Origin: Alkalibaculum sporogenes
GTDB lineage: Bacteria > Bacillota > Clostridia > Eubacteriales > Alkalibacteraceae
Length of the DNA: 64,000 nt
NCBI RefSeq assembly: GCF_009362815.1
Contig: NZ_WHNX01000001.1
Span: 1 to 64,000, forward strand
Direction of reading: 5' to 3'
Position numbers and translations under genes: made by a program. This document shows positions 53,670 through 62,913 of the stretch, piece by piece. Position 1 is the first letter of the stretch; every line of letters begins with the position of its first letter. The notes under the pieces are model-generated. The model searched no databases. It was not told the DNA's origin and saw only the letters and a program-made list of their open reading frames with translations.

Positions 53670-56618
53670 GTGGAGAAAAAACTACAAAAGTTAATCTCAA
53701 ATGAAAACAAAAAAAGACCTAAAACAGACGAAGAGTTAGCTAAAGAACTAATGGTTAGAAGAGAAGATGTAACAATTTTAAGAAGTAAATTAGGGATTGA
53801 AGATTCGCGTGAAAGGAGAAAGAGCAATCTTATTAATGAAATTAAAGATTTATTAGCACAGACTGTAAACCTAAATACCGTTGACTTAACGAAGAAATTA
53901 AATGCCATAGGTTATGATGTATCTAGGAGTACAGTAAGTAAGTATACACAAGAATTGAGTAATCAAAAAAAAATGTACAAGATTGATAATAAAGAAATCA
54001 TTAGCAAAGACAAATCTCAAGACTATAATATTTTTTCTAAGTTAGTAGGGTATGACAGAAGTCTTAAGGCAATTATCCAATTAGCTAAAGCAGCCGTCAT
54101 TTATCCTCCTCATGGGTTACACACAATTATTACTGGACCAACAGGAGTAGGCAAGAGCGAACTTGCAGATTGCATGTTTGAATTTGCAATAACTTCAGGC
54201 AACTTTAATAGTTCGTCACCATTTGTAGTGTTCAATGCGGCAGATTATGCGGAGAATCAGCAATTACTTTTATCTCAGTTATTTGGGCATGTCAAAGGTG
54301 CATTTACAGGTGCAGAGAATGATAAGGTGGGGCTTGTTGAAAAAGCTAATGGAGGCATATTGTTTATCGATGAGATTCATAGATTGCCACACGAAGGTCA
54401 GGAAATATTATTCCAGATTATTGATAAGGGGAAATTAAGAAGATTAGGAGAAACAAAGATATCGAAGGATATCGAAGTTATGTTAATAAGTGCTACATCT
54501 GAACCGTTAGATTCATACCTATTAGATACTTTTAAAAGAAGAATTCCTATGGTAATAGAGATACCTAATTTAAACGCTAGACCATTAATTGAACGCTACA
54601 ATTTGATTAAAATATTTTTTATAAATGAGGCAAGTAGGATTGGATTATCTGTACTAGTAAAATCTGACGTTTATAAAGCACTTATGCTATATAGATGCCA
54701 TGGAAATTTAGGGCAACTTAGAAGTGATATTCAAGTTTCATGTGCAAGGGCTCTTTTAAATAAGCTGACGAAAAAAAGTGAAAGTGTTATTGTCAACTTA
54801 TCTGATCTACCGGATTATGTAATGCAAGGTCTGATTGATATCAGGGATTGTAGAGAGAAAGTTGAACAATATGTTTCTAATGATGTAATGATATCTTCAA
54901 CTGGAAATTCAGGAGATCTAAAAGTAAATAGTAGTATTTATAATTTTCCAGAAGAAATATATAGGTATACAGAAGAAAGATATCTATTCTTAATGTCTGA
55001 AAGATTAGATGTAAAGATAATAGATAAAATTGTAAGTGGAGAAGTAGAGCTAAAGATTCAACAATACATAAAAAATATAAAGAATTATATAACCAATACT
55101 GATATGAATGAATTAGTATCAATAGTTGGAAATCAGATTGTAAATTTGACAGAAGAGATTTTTAATATAGCTTCTGCTAAATTAGGGAAGTTAGAGAGCA
55201 ACCTCAAATATAGTTTAGCGGTTCACTTTAAAGCAACAATAGAAAGACTTAAAGATGGAAAGAAAATTCAAAACAATAATATGGAAGAAATAATGCTTAA
55301 TTACCCTAAGGAATTTCAAGTGGCAGAGGAAGTATCATTATACTTAAAAGATAAGTACAATATTAATTTACCCGAAGAGGAAGTTAGTGTATTAGCGATA
55401 TATTTCAATTCAGGTCATAGGGGTGATATAGATAATTTGCCTAAAGTTGGTGTGTTGATTATTGCTCACGGAAAAGTTGCAACAGCAATAGCTGAAGTAG
55501 CTAATAAATTAATGAATATTAATCATGCGAAGGCAATTGATATGAGTCTTGATAGGAGCCCGCAAGAAACACTTGATGAAGCAATAAAAGCTTCTAAAGA
55601 AATGAATGAAGGTAAAGGGGTAATAATTCTTGTCGACATGGGGTCATTAGCTTACTTTGGAGATCTTATCGCGAAGGAAACTGGGATTGAAATAAGGACA
55701 TTAACAAGAGTAGATACAGTATTAGCAATCGAGGTAATAAGAAGGGCTATACTTCCAGATATAAGTATAGATGAAATTACGGAATCAGTGATAAATGAGA
55801 CTTCATATAGAATTGAAGAAACTTATGATTATGATATTAGCTCTGATTATAACAGCAAGCCTATAATCTTATGTATCTGTGTAACGGGTGATGGGACAGC
55901 TAAAGTTTTGAAAGACAAAATCATTTATGAAATAAGCGATTTAGAAAATCAATTTACTATTGAAACAAAAGGAATTATTGAATTTCCAAGAATTGATTTG
56001 GAACTTAATAGAATTAAAAAAATAAAAAAAATAGTTACTATAATAGGAACAATTAACCCTAATGTTTATAATATTCCTTTCATTTCAGCTCAAGACATTT
56101 TAATAGGGGAGGGTATAGATAATTTAAAACAACTAACTAATTATAACATTCCACAAAAAACTGTAAGTATTAAACGAGAGTTAAACGTTGAAGATTTAAT
56201 TTGTGAAGAAAATATATATTTGGATTTAAGAAGTTGTAATAAAGACGAAATATTAGATATTCTATGTAGCCATCTGATTAGAGGAAATAAAGTCAGGAAA
56301 GAGTTTCTGAATGATGTTTTAAATAGAGAAGAGCTCTTTACTACTGAACTAGATTGTGGAGTAGCTATACCACATGCTGATGAAACCAATGTATTAGTAC
56401 CTGCTATCTTGATAGCTAGATTAGAAAAGCCCATCTTATGGGATAAAAAGATGATTAGTATTGTAGTGATGTTAGCTGTAAATAAAGATTGTTTTAATTC
56501 ATTTAGTTCAATCTTAGGCTATATTATAAAACCTGATTTTTTAAAAATAAACGATATGATGACAGCAAAGGAAATAAGGGAGGCGTTAGTTAATGCATGC
56601 AAAAATATTCGATCCTGA
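53670..56618 (+). CDS. LevR-type sigma-54 activator with PTS-controlled domains
   Basis: About 982 residues from the GTG placed 7 bp after GGGGGGA. An ATG at 53664 is too close to it. Layout: N-terminal HTH region (1-110), AAA+ sigma-54 interaction domain (about 125-365; Walker A TGPTGVGKSEL near 156, GAFTGA at 210-215), PRD1 (about 460-570), EIIA-Man domain (His600 in IIAHGK), PRD2 (about 745-850), and EIIA-fru-like domain (His902 in IPHAD). PTS phosphorylation of PRD and EIIA histidines reports sugar flux. The end overlaps the IIA gene by 26 bp, so regulator and transporter form one unit. Confidence 0.9.
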   Translation: MEKKLQKLISNENKKRPKTDEELAKELMVRREDVTILRSKLGIEDSRERRKSNLINEIKDLLAQTVNLNTVDLTKKLNAIGYDVSRSTVSKYTQELSNQKKMYKIDNKEIISKDKSQDYNIFSKLVGYDRSLKAIIQLAKAAVIYPPHGLHTIITGPTGVGKSELADCMFEFAITSGNFNSSSPFVVFNAADYAENQQLLLSQLFGHVKGAFTGAENDKVGLVEKANGGILFIDEIHRLPHEGQEILFQIIDKGKLRRLGETKISKDIEVMLISATSEPLDSYLLDTFKRRIPMVIEIPNLNARPLIERYNLIKIFFINEASRIGLSVLVKSDVYKALMLYRCHGNLGQLRSDIQVSCARALLNKLTKKSESVIVNLSDLPDYVMQGLIDIRDCREKVEQYVSNDVMISSTGNSGDLKVNSSIYNFPEEIYRYTEERYLFLMSERLDVKIIDKIVSGEVELKIQQYIKNIKNYITNTDMNELVSIVGNQIVNLTEEIFNIASAKLGKLESNLKYSLAVHFKATIERLKDGKKIQNNNMEEIMLNYPKEFQVAEEVSLYLKDKYNINLPEEEVSVLAIYFNSGHRGDIDNLPKVGVLIIAHGKVATAIAEVANKLMNINHAKAIDMSLDRSPQETLDEAIKASKEMNEGKGVIILVDMGSLAYFGDLIAKETGIEIRTLTRVDTVLAIEVIRRAILPDISIDEITESVINETSYRIEETYDYDISSDYNSKPIILCICVTGDGTAKVLKDKIIYEISDLENQFTIETKGIIEFPRIDLELNRIKKIKKIVTIIGTINPNVYNIPFISAQDILIGEGIDNLKQLTNYNIPQKTVSIKRELNVEDLICEENIYLDLRSCNKDEILDILCSHLIRGNKVRKEFLNDVLNREELFTTELDCGVAIPHADETNVLVPAILIARLEKPILWDKKMISIVVMLAVNKDCFNSFSSILGYIIKPDFLKINDMMTAKEIREALVNACKNIRS

Positions 56619-57054
56619 TTTAATATTCAGTGATATAGATATAAAAGACAAAGATCAATTGCTCGATTTTATTGCTTCAAAGATGTATCAATTAAATTAT
56701 GTTAAAGAGTCATATATTCAAGCTGTAGTTGAAAGAGAAAAGAATTTCCCAACTGGAATACAAACGCAACAGTATGGAATTGCAATCCCACATACAGATA
56801 TTATACATGTAAATAAACCAATAGTAGCAGTATGTATTTTATCTAATCCCATTATTTTTAAAGCAATGGGTATGCCTGAAGAGGAAGTGCCAGTAAAGTT
56901 TGTTTTTATGCTATCGATAGATGATCCTAACAATCATATAGAATTGTTGAGTAAGTTATCTATTTTATTTCAGGATAAAAATATTATGACAGAAGTATCA
57001 GTCTTAAGTAGGGATAAGATTTTTAAGAGTTTAAATTATTATATGAATAGATGA
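56593..57054 (+). CDS. PTS IIA component (fructose/GatA type)
   Basis: 153 residues. Phospho-acceptor His lies in YGIAIPHTD, and FPTGIQTQQYG precedes it as usual for EIIA-fru/GatA. It passes phosphate from HPr to IIB. It starts inside the end of the activator gene behind GGGAGGCG. The first component of the IIA-IIB-IIC set. Confidence 0.88.
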   Translation: MHAKIFDPDLIFSDIDIKDKDQLLDFIASKMYQLNYVKESYIQAVVEREKNFPTGIQTQQYGIAIPHTDIIHVNKPIVAVCILSNPIIFKAMGMPEEEVPVKFVFMLSIDDPNNHIELLSKLSILFQDKNIMTEVSVLSRDKIFKSLNYYMNR

Positions 57055-57067
57055 AAGGGTGGAAAAA

Positions 57068-57379
57068 ATGGATATTAAGAGAAAAGCATTAGTTGCATGT
57101 GGATGCGGTGTTGCATCATCAACAATAGTTGCAAAAAAGGTTGAAGATTATTGTGGAGAAAGAGGAATAAAAGTTGAATGGAGAATATGTAAAGTTGCTG
57201 AGATTCCATCTTTAGCAGAAATGATAAAACCTGATGTCATAGTTTCTATAACAGCAGTAGAAGATCTAGGTAATAATATTCCAATTTTTGATGGTAAACC
57301 TTTTTTAACTGGTATTGGAGCTGATAAAGTATTAGAAAAAATTTATGATGCTATAAAAGCAGATAGGGAGAGATTTTAA
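57068..57379 (+). CDS. PTS IIB component, galactitol family
   Basis: 103 residues. ALVACGCGVASSTIVAKKVE carries the phospho-Cys in the P-loop. The ATG at 57068 follows AAAGGGTGG; a GTG 9 bp earlier overlaps it. Stop and next ATG overlap by 1 bp. Accepts phosphate from IIA and phosphorylates the sugar carried by IIC. Confidence 0.9.
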   Translation: MDIKRKALVACGCGVASSTIVAKKVEDYCGERGIKVEWRICKVAEIPSLAEMIKPDVIVSITAVEDLGNNIPIFDGKPFLTGIGADKVLEKIYDAIKADRERF

Positions 57380-58641
57380 TGGAATGGTTATCTAGTATAT
57401 TTGAGTTCTTTCTTGGATTGGGAGCTTCTGTTTTTTTACCTATACTTATTAGTATTTTCGCTATAGTTCTTGGACAGAAACCTGGCAGAGCTATAAGAAG
57501 TGGTATAACAATTGGTATTGGTTTTGTTGGAATAGGTGCAATACTTGGAATCTTTGTGAGTAATTTAGGTCCGGCTGCTCAAGCAATGGTTACTAGATTT
57601 GGAGTTAACTTAACAGTATTAGATGCTGGATGGCCAGCGACTGGAAGTATAGCTTTTGCTTCGAAAATTGGGGCTTTTATCATTCCATTGGGATTGGCAA
57701 TTAACGCTCTTATGATTGTAACTAAATTAACTAATGTAATCGATGTAGATATATTTAATTATTGGCATTTTACCTTTGTCGGTACATTGGTATATGGAAC
57801 AACCAATAATATTTTCCTTGGCTACGCAGCAGCTGGTGTAGCTATGATAGTTGGTTTGAAAAGCGGAGACTTAACTGCTAAACATTTCCAAAAACATTAC
57901 GGATATGAAGGAGTTTCAATTCCACATATTTTATCAAATGGTTATGCACTACTAGGATGGCCTATCAATAAGTTAATGGATATACTACCAGGTATTAAAA
58001 ATATTAAAGCAGATCCTGGAACTATTTCTAAAAAATTCGGACTACTTGGAGAGCCAATTGTAATGGGAGTTATCCTTGGATCAGGTATTGGAGCAATGGC
58101 TGGTTATGACATTTCAAAAATATTGAATTTAGGAGTAATGATGTCAGCAGTAATGATGTTATTGCCTAGAATGGTTGGAATTCTTATGGAAGGATTAATT
58201 CCTGTTTCAGATGCAGCTAAGGAATTTTTCACAAAAAAATATCCAGATAGAGAGTTTACAATCGGACTTGACTCTGCAATAGCAGTTGGTGATCCGGCAG
58301 TTATAGCATCTTCATTATTATTAGTACCCATTGCTATAGGTTTAGCAATAATCTTACCAGGAAATAAAATGCTTCCTTTCGGAGATTTAGCAACAATACC
58401 ATTTATGATATGCATGTTAAATATAATTACGAAAGGAAATGTTTTTAGAAATGTGGTAATAGGAACTTTATTATGTGTATTTGCACTATATAGTGGTACA
58501 TTCAATGCACCTACCCATACTGTAATGGCTATTGCTTCAGGATTTCCAATGCCAGAAGGTACAACAACTTTATCAAGTTTTGTTGGTTCTACCAATCCTA
58601 TAACCCTTATTATATGGCAAATATTTAGCATATTTAAATAG
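57379..58641 (+). CDS. PTS IIC component, galactitol (GatC) family permease
   Basis: 420 residues, about ten membrane segments, with LDAGWPATGSIAFASKIGAF and TVLDAGW as the GatC-family signature. It transports and phosphorylates a polyol or ketose. The sugar is not fixed by homology, since this family covers galactitol, arabitol, xylitol and others. No polyol-phosphate dehydrogenase is next to it. Confidence 0.9.
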   Translation: MEWLSSIFEFFLGLGASVFLPILISIFAIVLGQKPGRAIRSGITIGIGFVGIGAILGIFVSNLGPAAQAMVTRFGVNLTVLDAGWPATGSIAFASKIGAFIIPLGLAINALMIVTKLTNVIDVDIFNYWHFTFVGTLVYGTTNNIFLGYAAAGVAMIVGLKSGDLTAKHFQKHYGYEGVSIPHILSNGYALLGWPINKLMDILPGIKNIKADPGTISKKFGLLGEPIVMGVILGSGIGAMAGYDISKILNLGVMMSAVMMLLPRMVGILMEGLIPVSDAAKEFFTKKYPDREFTIGLDSAIAVGDPAVIASSLLLVPIAIGLAIILPGNKMLPFGDLATIPFMICMLNIITKGNVFRNVVIGTLLCVFALYSGTFNAPTHTVMAIASGFPMPEGTTTLSSFVGSTNPITLIIWQIFSIFK

Positions 58642-58659
58642 TCATGGAGGATTTGCATA

Positions 58660-59505
58660 ATGAATATAAATAAGATTCCCATTGGTATTTATGAAAAAGC
58701 ATTATCTAGCAAACTTGATTGGATGGAGAAGTTAACAATCTGTTCAGTATGTGGCTATGATTTTTTAGAGATTTGTATTGATGAATGTGAAGATCGACTT
58801 GAGAGATTGTACTGGGATAAAAGTCAGAAAATAGAACTGAAAGACGCTATGAAAAGAACAGAAATACCTATACTTAGTATGTGCTTAAGCGTTCATAGAA
58901 AATATCCGATTGGTAGCGGATTAATAGAAATTAGAGAAAAAGGTATGGAAATCATGGAGAAGGCGATCCAGTTTTCTATAGATTTCGGAATTAGAGTGAT
59001 ACAGATAGCTGGTTATGATGTCTACTATAGTGAAAGCACTGAAGAAACAAAGAAGATATTTAAGGAAAATCTGTTTAAAGCTACCGAATTAGCAAGGAAG
59101 GCAAATGTAGTTTTAGCTATAGAAAATATGGATACTATATTTATAAATACACCAACTAAAATAATGGATTATATAGAAGAAATCAAATCGCCATTTCTTC
59201 AATGTTATCCTGATGTTGGAAATATATCAGCATGGCATTTAAATATGGAAGAAGAGTTGGGAGCAATCCAAAAACATATTGTAGGAATGCATTTAAAAGA
59301 TACTATCGAGCAGGTGTTTAGAAGAATAGATTTTGGTAAAGGAATTGTTGATTTTGAAGAAGCGTTTAAGATACTCAATAAAATTAGTTATAAAGGACCT
59401 TTTGTTATTGAAATGTGGTCAGACGACAATGATGATTATGTGGAAAAAATGATTTATGCAAGAAGAATGATTGAGGAAAAAATGAAGTTAGCTTGTTACT
59501 ATTGA
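58660..59505 (+). CDS. L-ribulose-5-phosphate 3-epimerase (UlaE/SgbU type)
   Basis: 281 residues, TIM-barrel AP-endonuclease-like fold. LSMCLSVHRKYPIGSG, IQIAGYDVYYSE, QCYPDVGNISAWH, GMHLKDTIEQVFRRIDFGKG and GPFVIEMWSD hold the conserved metal-binding Glu, Asp, His and Glu set of UlaE. The enzyme interconverts L-xylulose-5-P and L-ribulose-5-P. Ribosome site TGGAGGA. Fourth gene of the PTS unit. Confidence 0.85.
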   Translation: MNINKIPIGIYEKALSSKLDWMEKLTICSVCGYDFLEICIDECEDRLERLYWDKSQKIELKDAMKRTEIPILSMCLSVHRKYPIGSGLIEIREKGMEIMEKAIQFSIDFGIRVIQIAGYDVYYSESTEETKKIFKENLFKATELARKANVVLAIENMDTIFINTPTKIMDYIEEIKSPFLQCYPDVGNISAWHLNMEEELGAIQKHIVGMHLKDTIEQVFRRIDFGKGIVDFEEAFKILNKISYKGPFVIEMWSDDNDDYVEKMIYARRMIEEKMKLACYY

Positions 59506-59521
59506 CAAAGGAGTGATAATT

Positions 59522-60157
59522 TTGGATATTAGAAAAGAACTGATTAATGCAGGACTCAGATTAGCGGAGTATAAGTTAATAACTTTAACGGGTGGAAATG
59601 TGAGTTATCGAAACCCAGATACAAATATAGTTGCAATTACACCAAGCGGGATAGAGTACAAAGATTTAGAAGCAGATGACATAGTACTTCTTGATCTTGA
59701 TGGTAATGTTGTAGAAGGTAAAAGAAAACCATCATCAGATACCATAGCTCATTTGCAAATATATAGAGAAAGAAAAGATATACATAGCATTATTCACACT
59801 CACTCTCCATATGCTAGTTGCTTTGCAATTTTAAATGAAAAAGTACTGGTTGCTCAAACAACTATGGCAAATGAAATCGGTGGAGAGGTAGTGGTTGCAG
59901 AATATGCACCTGTTGGTTCTGATGATTTTGGATTAAATGTTTTAAAGGTATTAGGAGATAAAAAAGCAATACTGCTGAAAAATCATGGAGTACTTGCTTT
60001 TGGAAAAGATATTAAGCATGCATTAACTGCTGCTGTTATGTTTGAAGATACTTGTAAAGTATATTATTTAGCAAAAAGTATAGGTCAGCCTGTGTTATTG
60101 AATGAAAAACAAATAGAAGATGCCAACTATATTTTTCAAAATATTTATGGACAATAA
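59522..60157 (+). CDS. Class II aldolase / L-ribulose-5-phosphate 4-epimerase family
   Basis: 211 residues from the TTG behind AAAGGAG. TGGNVSYRNP, SSDTIAHLQIYRERKDIHSI, HTHSPYASCF (two zinc His), EYAPVGSDDF and LLKNHGVLAFGKDIKHA are class II aldolase features. With a UlaE-like 3-epimerase next to it, conversion of L-ribulose-5-P to D-xylulose-5-P is likely, but fuculose-phosphate-type aldolase cannot be excluded. Last gene of the unit, followed by an IS605-type end. Confidence 0.8.
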   Translation: MDIRKELINAGLRLAEYKLITLTGGNVSYRNPDTNIVAITPSGIEYKDLEADDIVLLDLDGNVVEGKRKPSSDTIAHLQIYRERKDIHSIIHTHSPYASCFAILNEKVLVAQTTMANEIGGEVVVAEYAPVGSDDFGLNVLKVLGDKKAILLKNHGVLAFGKDIKHALTAAVMFEDTCKVYYLAKSIGQPVLLNEKQIEDANYIFQNIYGQ

Positions 60158-60234
60158 AATGTAAATCGTTGCAAATACCTCATGAGGACGTTGACTTTTA
60201 CGACCAATAAATTGAAATTGATTTAAAAAATATG

Positions 60235-60297
60235 ATAAAGTGAAACTTTATTCAGTATGGGTTTTATTCATTGCCCCCTACTGAATATTAGTTTTCG
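60235..60297 (-). mobile_element. IS605-type right-end relic
   Basis: On the minus strand CGAAAACTAATATTCAGTAG, GGGGCAATGAATAAAACCCA then TACTGAATAAAGTTTCACTT. It matches the terminal hairpin and end at 39700-39787, in opposite orientation. No transposase remains. The rest of 60158-60468 shows no gene. Confidence 0.65.
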
Positions 60298-60468
60298 ATA
60301 AGAAGAGTGCAACAGAAATCTATGTGAATATATTTATTAAGATGAAATAGAGGTAAATTTGTAGAGATGATGAGAAAAGCATAGCCAATGGGGACTAACC
60401 GTCCCTGATGGCTTCATATCTGAATTTCTCTAAAGATACGCAGAAAACATGATTTGTATTTTTATGGG

Positions 60469-61407
60469 TTATTTCAATACAGAATTGATTTGATTTTTAC
60501 GTTTTAAATCCATAGTTTTGAGATAATTTTTTATATAGTTAATGAAAACTTCTACTGAATGATTTTGAGTTTCAGATTTCCAGAACATATCCGTGCCAAC
60601 TTGGTTTTTTCGTTCTTCCAGTTCCCAATTGGAGATATTGTTACTTTTAAATATTTGATAACTAGATCCTAAAATAGATATTCCTGCACCAGATTCAATA
60701 TATACAAACATTGTTTCTAAAGTATTTGCTCTAATTATATTTGTAGTATTAAGACCATATTTTAAAGCTAGGGCAAGTACGTATTTATTTCCTAAGACAA
60801 ATTCATTATCTCCCAATAGAATGAGAGGAATATTCTTTAGGTCCTCAAATGTATATGTATCAGGTAAATTTAAAGATTGTTTGTTAAAATATACTCTTGG
60901 GTTAGATCGTGAGATAGGTATTTTGCTAATAAATTTTGAGTCATCACTAATCTTTTCAAAAGATCTAGTAAGTATTAAATCTAAGTCATCTTCAATAAGC
61001 TTAGTTTTTAGATTTTTAAAATTATATGTAAAAAGATCTAGAATGATATCTGGATATAGCACAGTGAATTGTTTAAAAACTCCTGGTAATATGCCTGTGA
61101 TATCCAAAGATGTTGGAAAACCAATATTAAGGTGTCCTCCATTACCAGAATGCACCTGATTTGCTCTGCTGATTGCTTTTTCAAGATTCACTATTACTTT
61201 TTGAAATTCTTCTAATAATATGTCACCACATGGTGTTAATTTCATTTTTTTTCTATTTCTTTCAAATAGTTTAAATCCAAGATCTTTCTCTAAAGAATCA
61301 ATTTGTTTGCTAATTGTGGGTTGAGTAGTAAACAATTCTTCAGCAGCTTTTGTAAAATTAAGGTATTTTCCAGCTGCAATAAAATATTTAATTTGTGTTA
61401 AATTCAT
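60469..61407 (-). CDS. LysR-family regulator
   Basis: About 312 residues from the ATG behind GGAGGACAATATT. The helix-turn-helix LNFTKAAEELFTTQPTISKQ with IDSLEKDLGFKLFERNRKK is standard. The substrate-binding domain follows from about residue 90. Divergent from the aconitase X genes, so it is the probable activator responding to their substrate. An ATTCC-N5-GGAAT repeat lies in its leader. Confidence 0.9.
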   Translation of the reverse strand: MNLTQIKYFIAAGKYLNFTKAAEELFTTQPTISKQIDSLEKDLGFKLFERNRKKMKLTPCGDILLEEFQKVIVNLEKAISRANQVHSGNGGHLNIGFPTSLDITGILPGVFKQFTVLYPDIILDLFTYNFKNLKTKLIEDDLDLILTRSFEKISDDSKFISKIPISRSNPRVYFNKQSLNLPDTYTFEDLKNIPLILLGDNEFVLGNKYVLALALKYGLNTTNIIRANTLETMFVYIESGAGISILGSSYQIFKSNNISNWELEERKNQVGTDMFWKSETQNHSVEVFINYIKNYLKTMDLKRKNQINSVLK

Positions 61408-61426
61408 AATATTGTCCTCCTCAACT

Positions 61427-61441
61427 ATTCCTGAATGGAAT
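61427..61441. promoter_or_regulatory. ATTCC-TGAAT-GGAAT inverted repeat, possible LysR site
   Basis: A perfect 5-bp inverted repeat with 5-bp spacer, fitting the T-N11-A rule of LysR boxes, 20 bp upstream of the LysR start and about 200 bp upstream of the aconitase X genes. A second AT-rich symmetric stretch (TTCGAATATT) is near 61583. Confidence 0.5.
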
Positions 61442-61641
61442 ATTAGTATTCTTACAAACGATTTCACTATAAATGATAGTTAATATATACTTATTTTACA
61501 GGAAAGATTAGATTCTTGCAATATAGCGAATATTTAAAATATTGGAGGTGAAATTGAGTATGTATTGTAGGAATTAATTTTTATAATTCGAATATTACAG
61601 TGGTTGTTAAGAGATAAAGTAATATATTCAAGGAGGTATTT

Positions 61642-62913
61642 ATGAAATTAACTAATAGTGAGAAGGCTATGCTAGAGGGACAGGAAGGTGAAGCTGTACA
61701 AAAAGCTATGGAAATGCTTGTAAGGTATGGAGAAGCATTGGGAGCAGAAAAATTCATTGATACAACAAATGTAGGTGGTTATATGATTGCTAATCTAGAG
61801 CAGTATAAAAGATTTAATTCTTTTGATGGTGCTTTCTCAGAAATGTGTATGGATAGTGATGTAACTGTAAAACTGCCTCCAGTGAAAGTCTCATCTTGTC
61901 AATTTGAGACTTCTATGGATCCTGAGTATTATAAATTAGCAGGAAAATCAGACGAAGAGTATGAGCTTTACAAGAGCAATATCGATTATCTTGCTAATCT
62001 TGGGATTCAAGTAATGTGTACTTGTACTCCATATCAAGTGGGGAATGTTCCTGTGAAAGGAGAACATTGTGCTTGGATGGAATCCTCTGCTGTTGTATAT
62101 ATAAATAGTGTGTTAGGTGCACGTACAAATTGTGAGGGAAGGGAAAGTACTACTTCTGCAATGTTAACAGGGAAGATCCCTTATTGGGGTTTGCATATTA
62201 CGGAAAATCGATATGGAACCCATCTAATACATGTTGATGAACAACCAATTACAATGGAAGATTGGGGTTTATTGGGCTATTATGTTGGAAAAACAGTATT
62301 AGATAAGATTCCAGTATTAGATGGTATTAAAAAGACTCCAACTCGTGATATGCTCAAACATTTTGGTGCAGCTGCGGCATCAGCTGGGGGAATTGAACTA
62401 TACCACATTCCTGGAATTACTTCAGATGCGAACACCGTTGAGGAAGCCTTTGGTGGAAGAACGCCAATTGAAGAATTGAATTATGGAGTTAATGAAAAAT
62501 TAAATGCTTATAATTTGCTAAATTCAATCGGAGATAATGAAAATGTAGATTTTATTATGTTAGGATGTCCACATTATTCTATTGAACAGGTTTGGGATCT
62601 TTGTAAGAAACTAGAAGGAAAACATGTTAAAGAAGGTGTTAGTTTTTGGGTATTTACCCCTCAATCTATTAAAGACTTAGCGAATAGAAATGGTTTTCAA
62701 AAAACCATTGAAGACTTTGGTGGCTTATTAATGAAAGATTGCTGTCCAGCCATTGGTAGGTTCAAGCCACGAGGATCTAGCGTTATGGCTACTGATTCCG
62801 CAAAGCAAGGACATTACTTACCAAATATTACTGGAATAGAGGCTTGGTACGGATCGGTAGATGATTGCGTAGAAGCAGCAGTTACAGGTAAATGGGGAGG
62901 TAAATTTAATTGA
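61642..62913 (+). CDS. Aconitase X, large (catalytic) subunit
   Basis: 423 residues of the AcnX/DUF521 family. CTCTPYQVGNVPVKGEHCAW and ARTNCEGRES carry cysteines of the expected Fe-S site; YNLLNSIGDNENVDFIMLGC and FWVFTPQSIKDLANRNGF are family blocks. In bacteria characterised members dehydrate cis-3-hydroxy-L-proline; archaeal ones act on phosphomevalonate. The LysR and TRAP context favours a catabolic role. The small subunit starts 4 bp inside its end. AGGAGGT ribosome site. Substrate is inferred. Confidence 0.88.
   Translation: MKLTNSEKAMLEGQEGEAVQKAMEMLVRYGEALGAEKFIDTTNVGGYMIANLEQYKRFNSFDGAFSEMCMDSDVTVKLPPVKVSSCQFETSMDPEYYKLAGKSDEEYELYKSNIDYLANLGIQVMCTCTPYQVGNVPVKGEHCAWMESSAVVYINSVLGARTNCEGRESTTSAMLTGKIPYWGLHITENRYGTHLIHVDEQPITMEDWGLLGYYVGKTVLDKIPVLDGIKKTPTRDMLKHFGAAAASAGGIELYHIPGITSDANTVEEAFGGRTPIEELNYGVNEKLNAYNLLNSIGDNENVDFIMLGCPHYSIEQVWDLCKKLEGKHVKEGVSFWVFTPQSIKDLANRNGFQKTIEDFGGLLMKDCCPAIGRFKPRGSSVMATDSAKQGHYLPNITGIEAWYGSVDDCVEAAVTGKWGGKFN

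Noticed and set aside
61543-61578. Strong GGAGGTGAA site followed by a 5-7 codon frame upstream of aconitase X
   Set aside because: Too short to support a leader peptide by eye; could be a relic of a former start.
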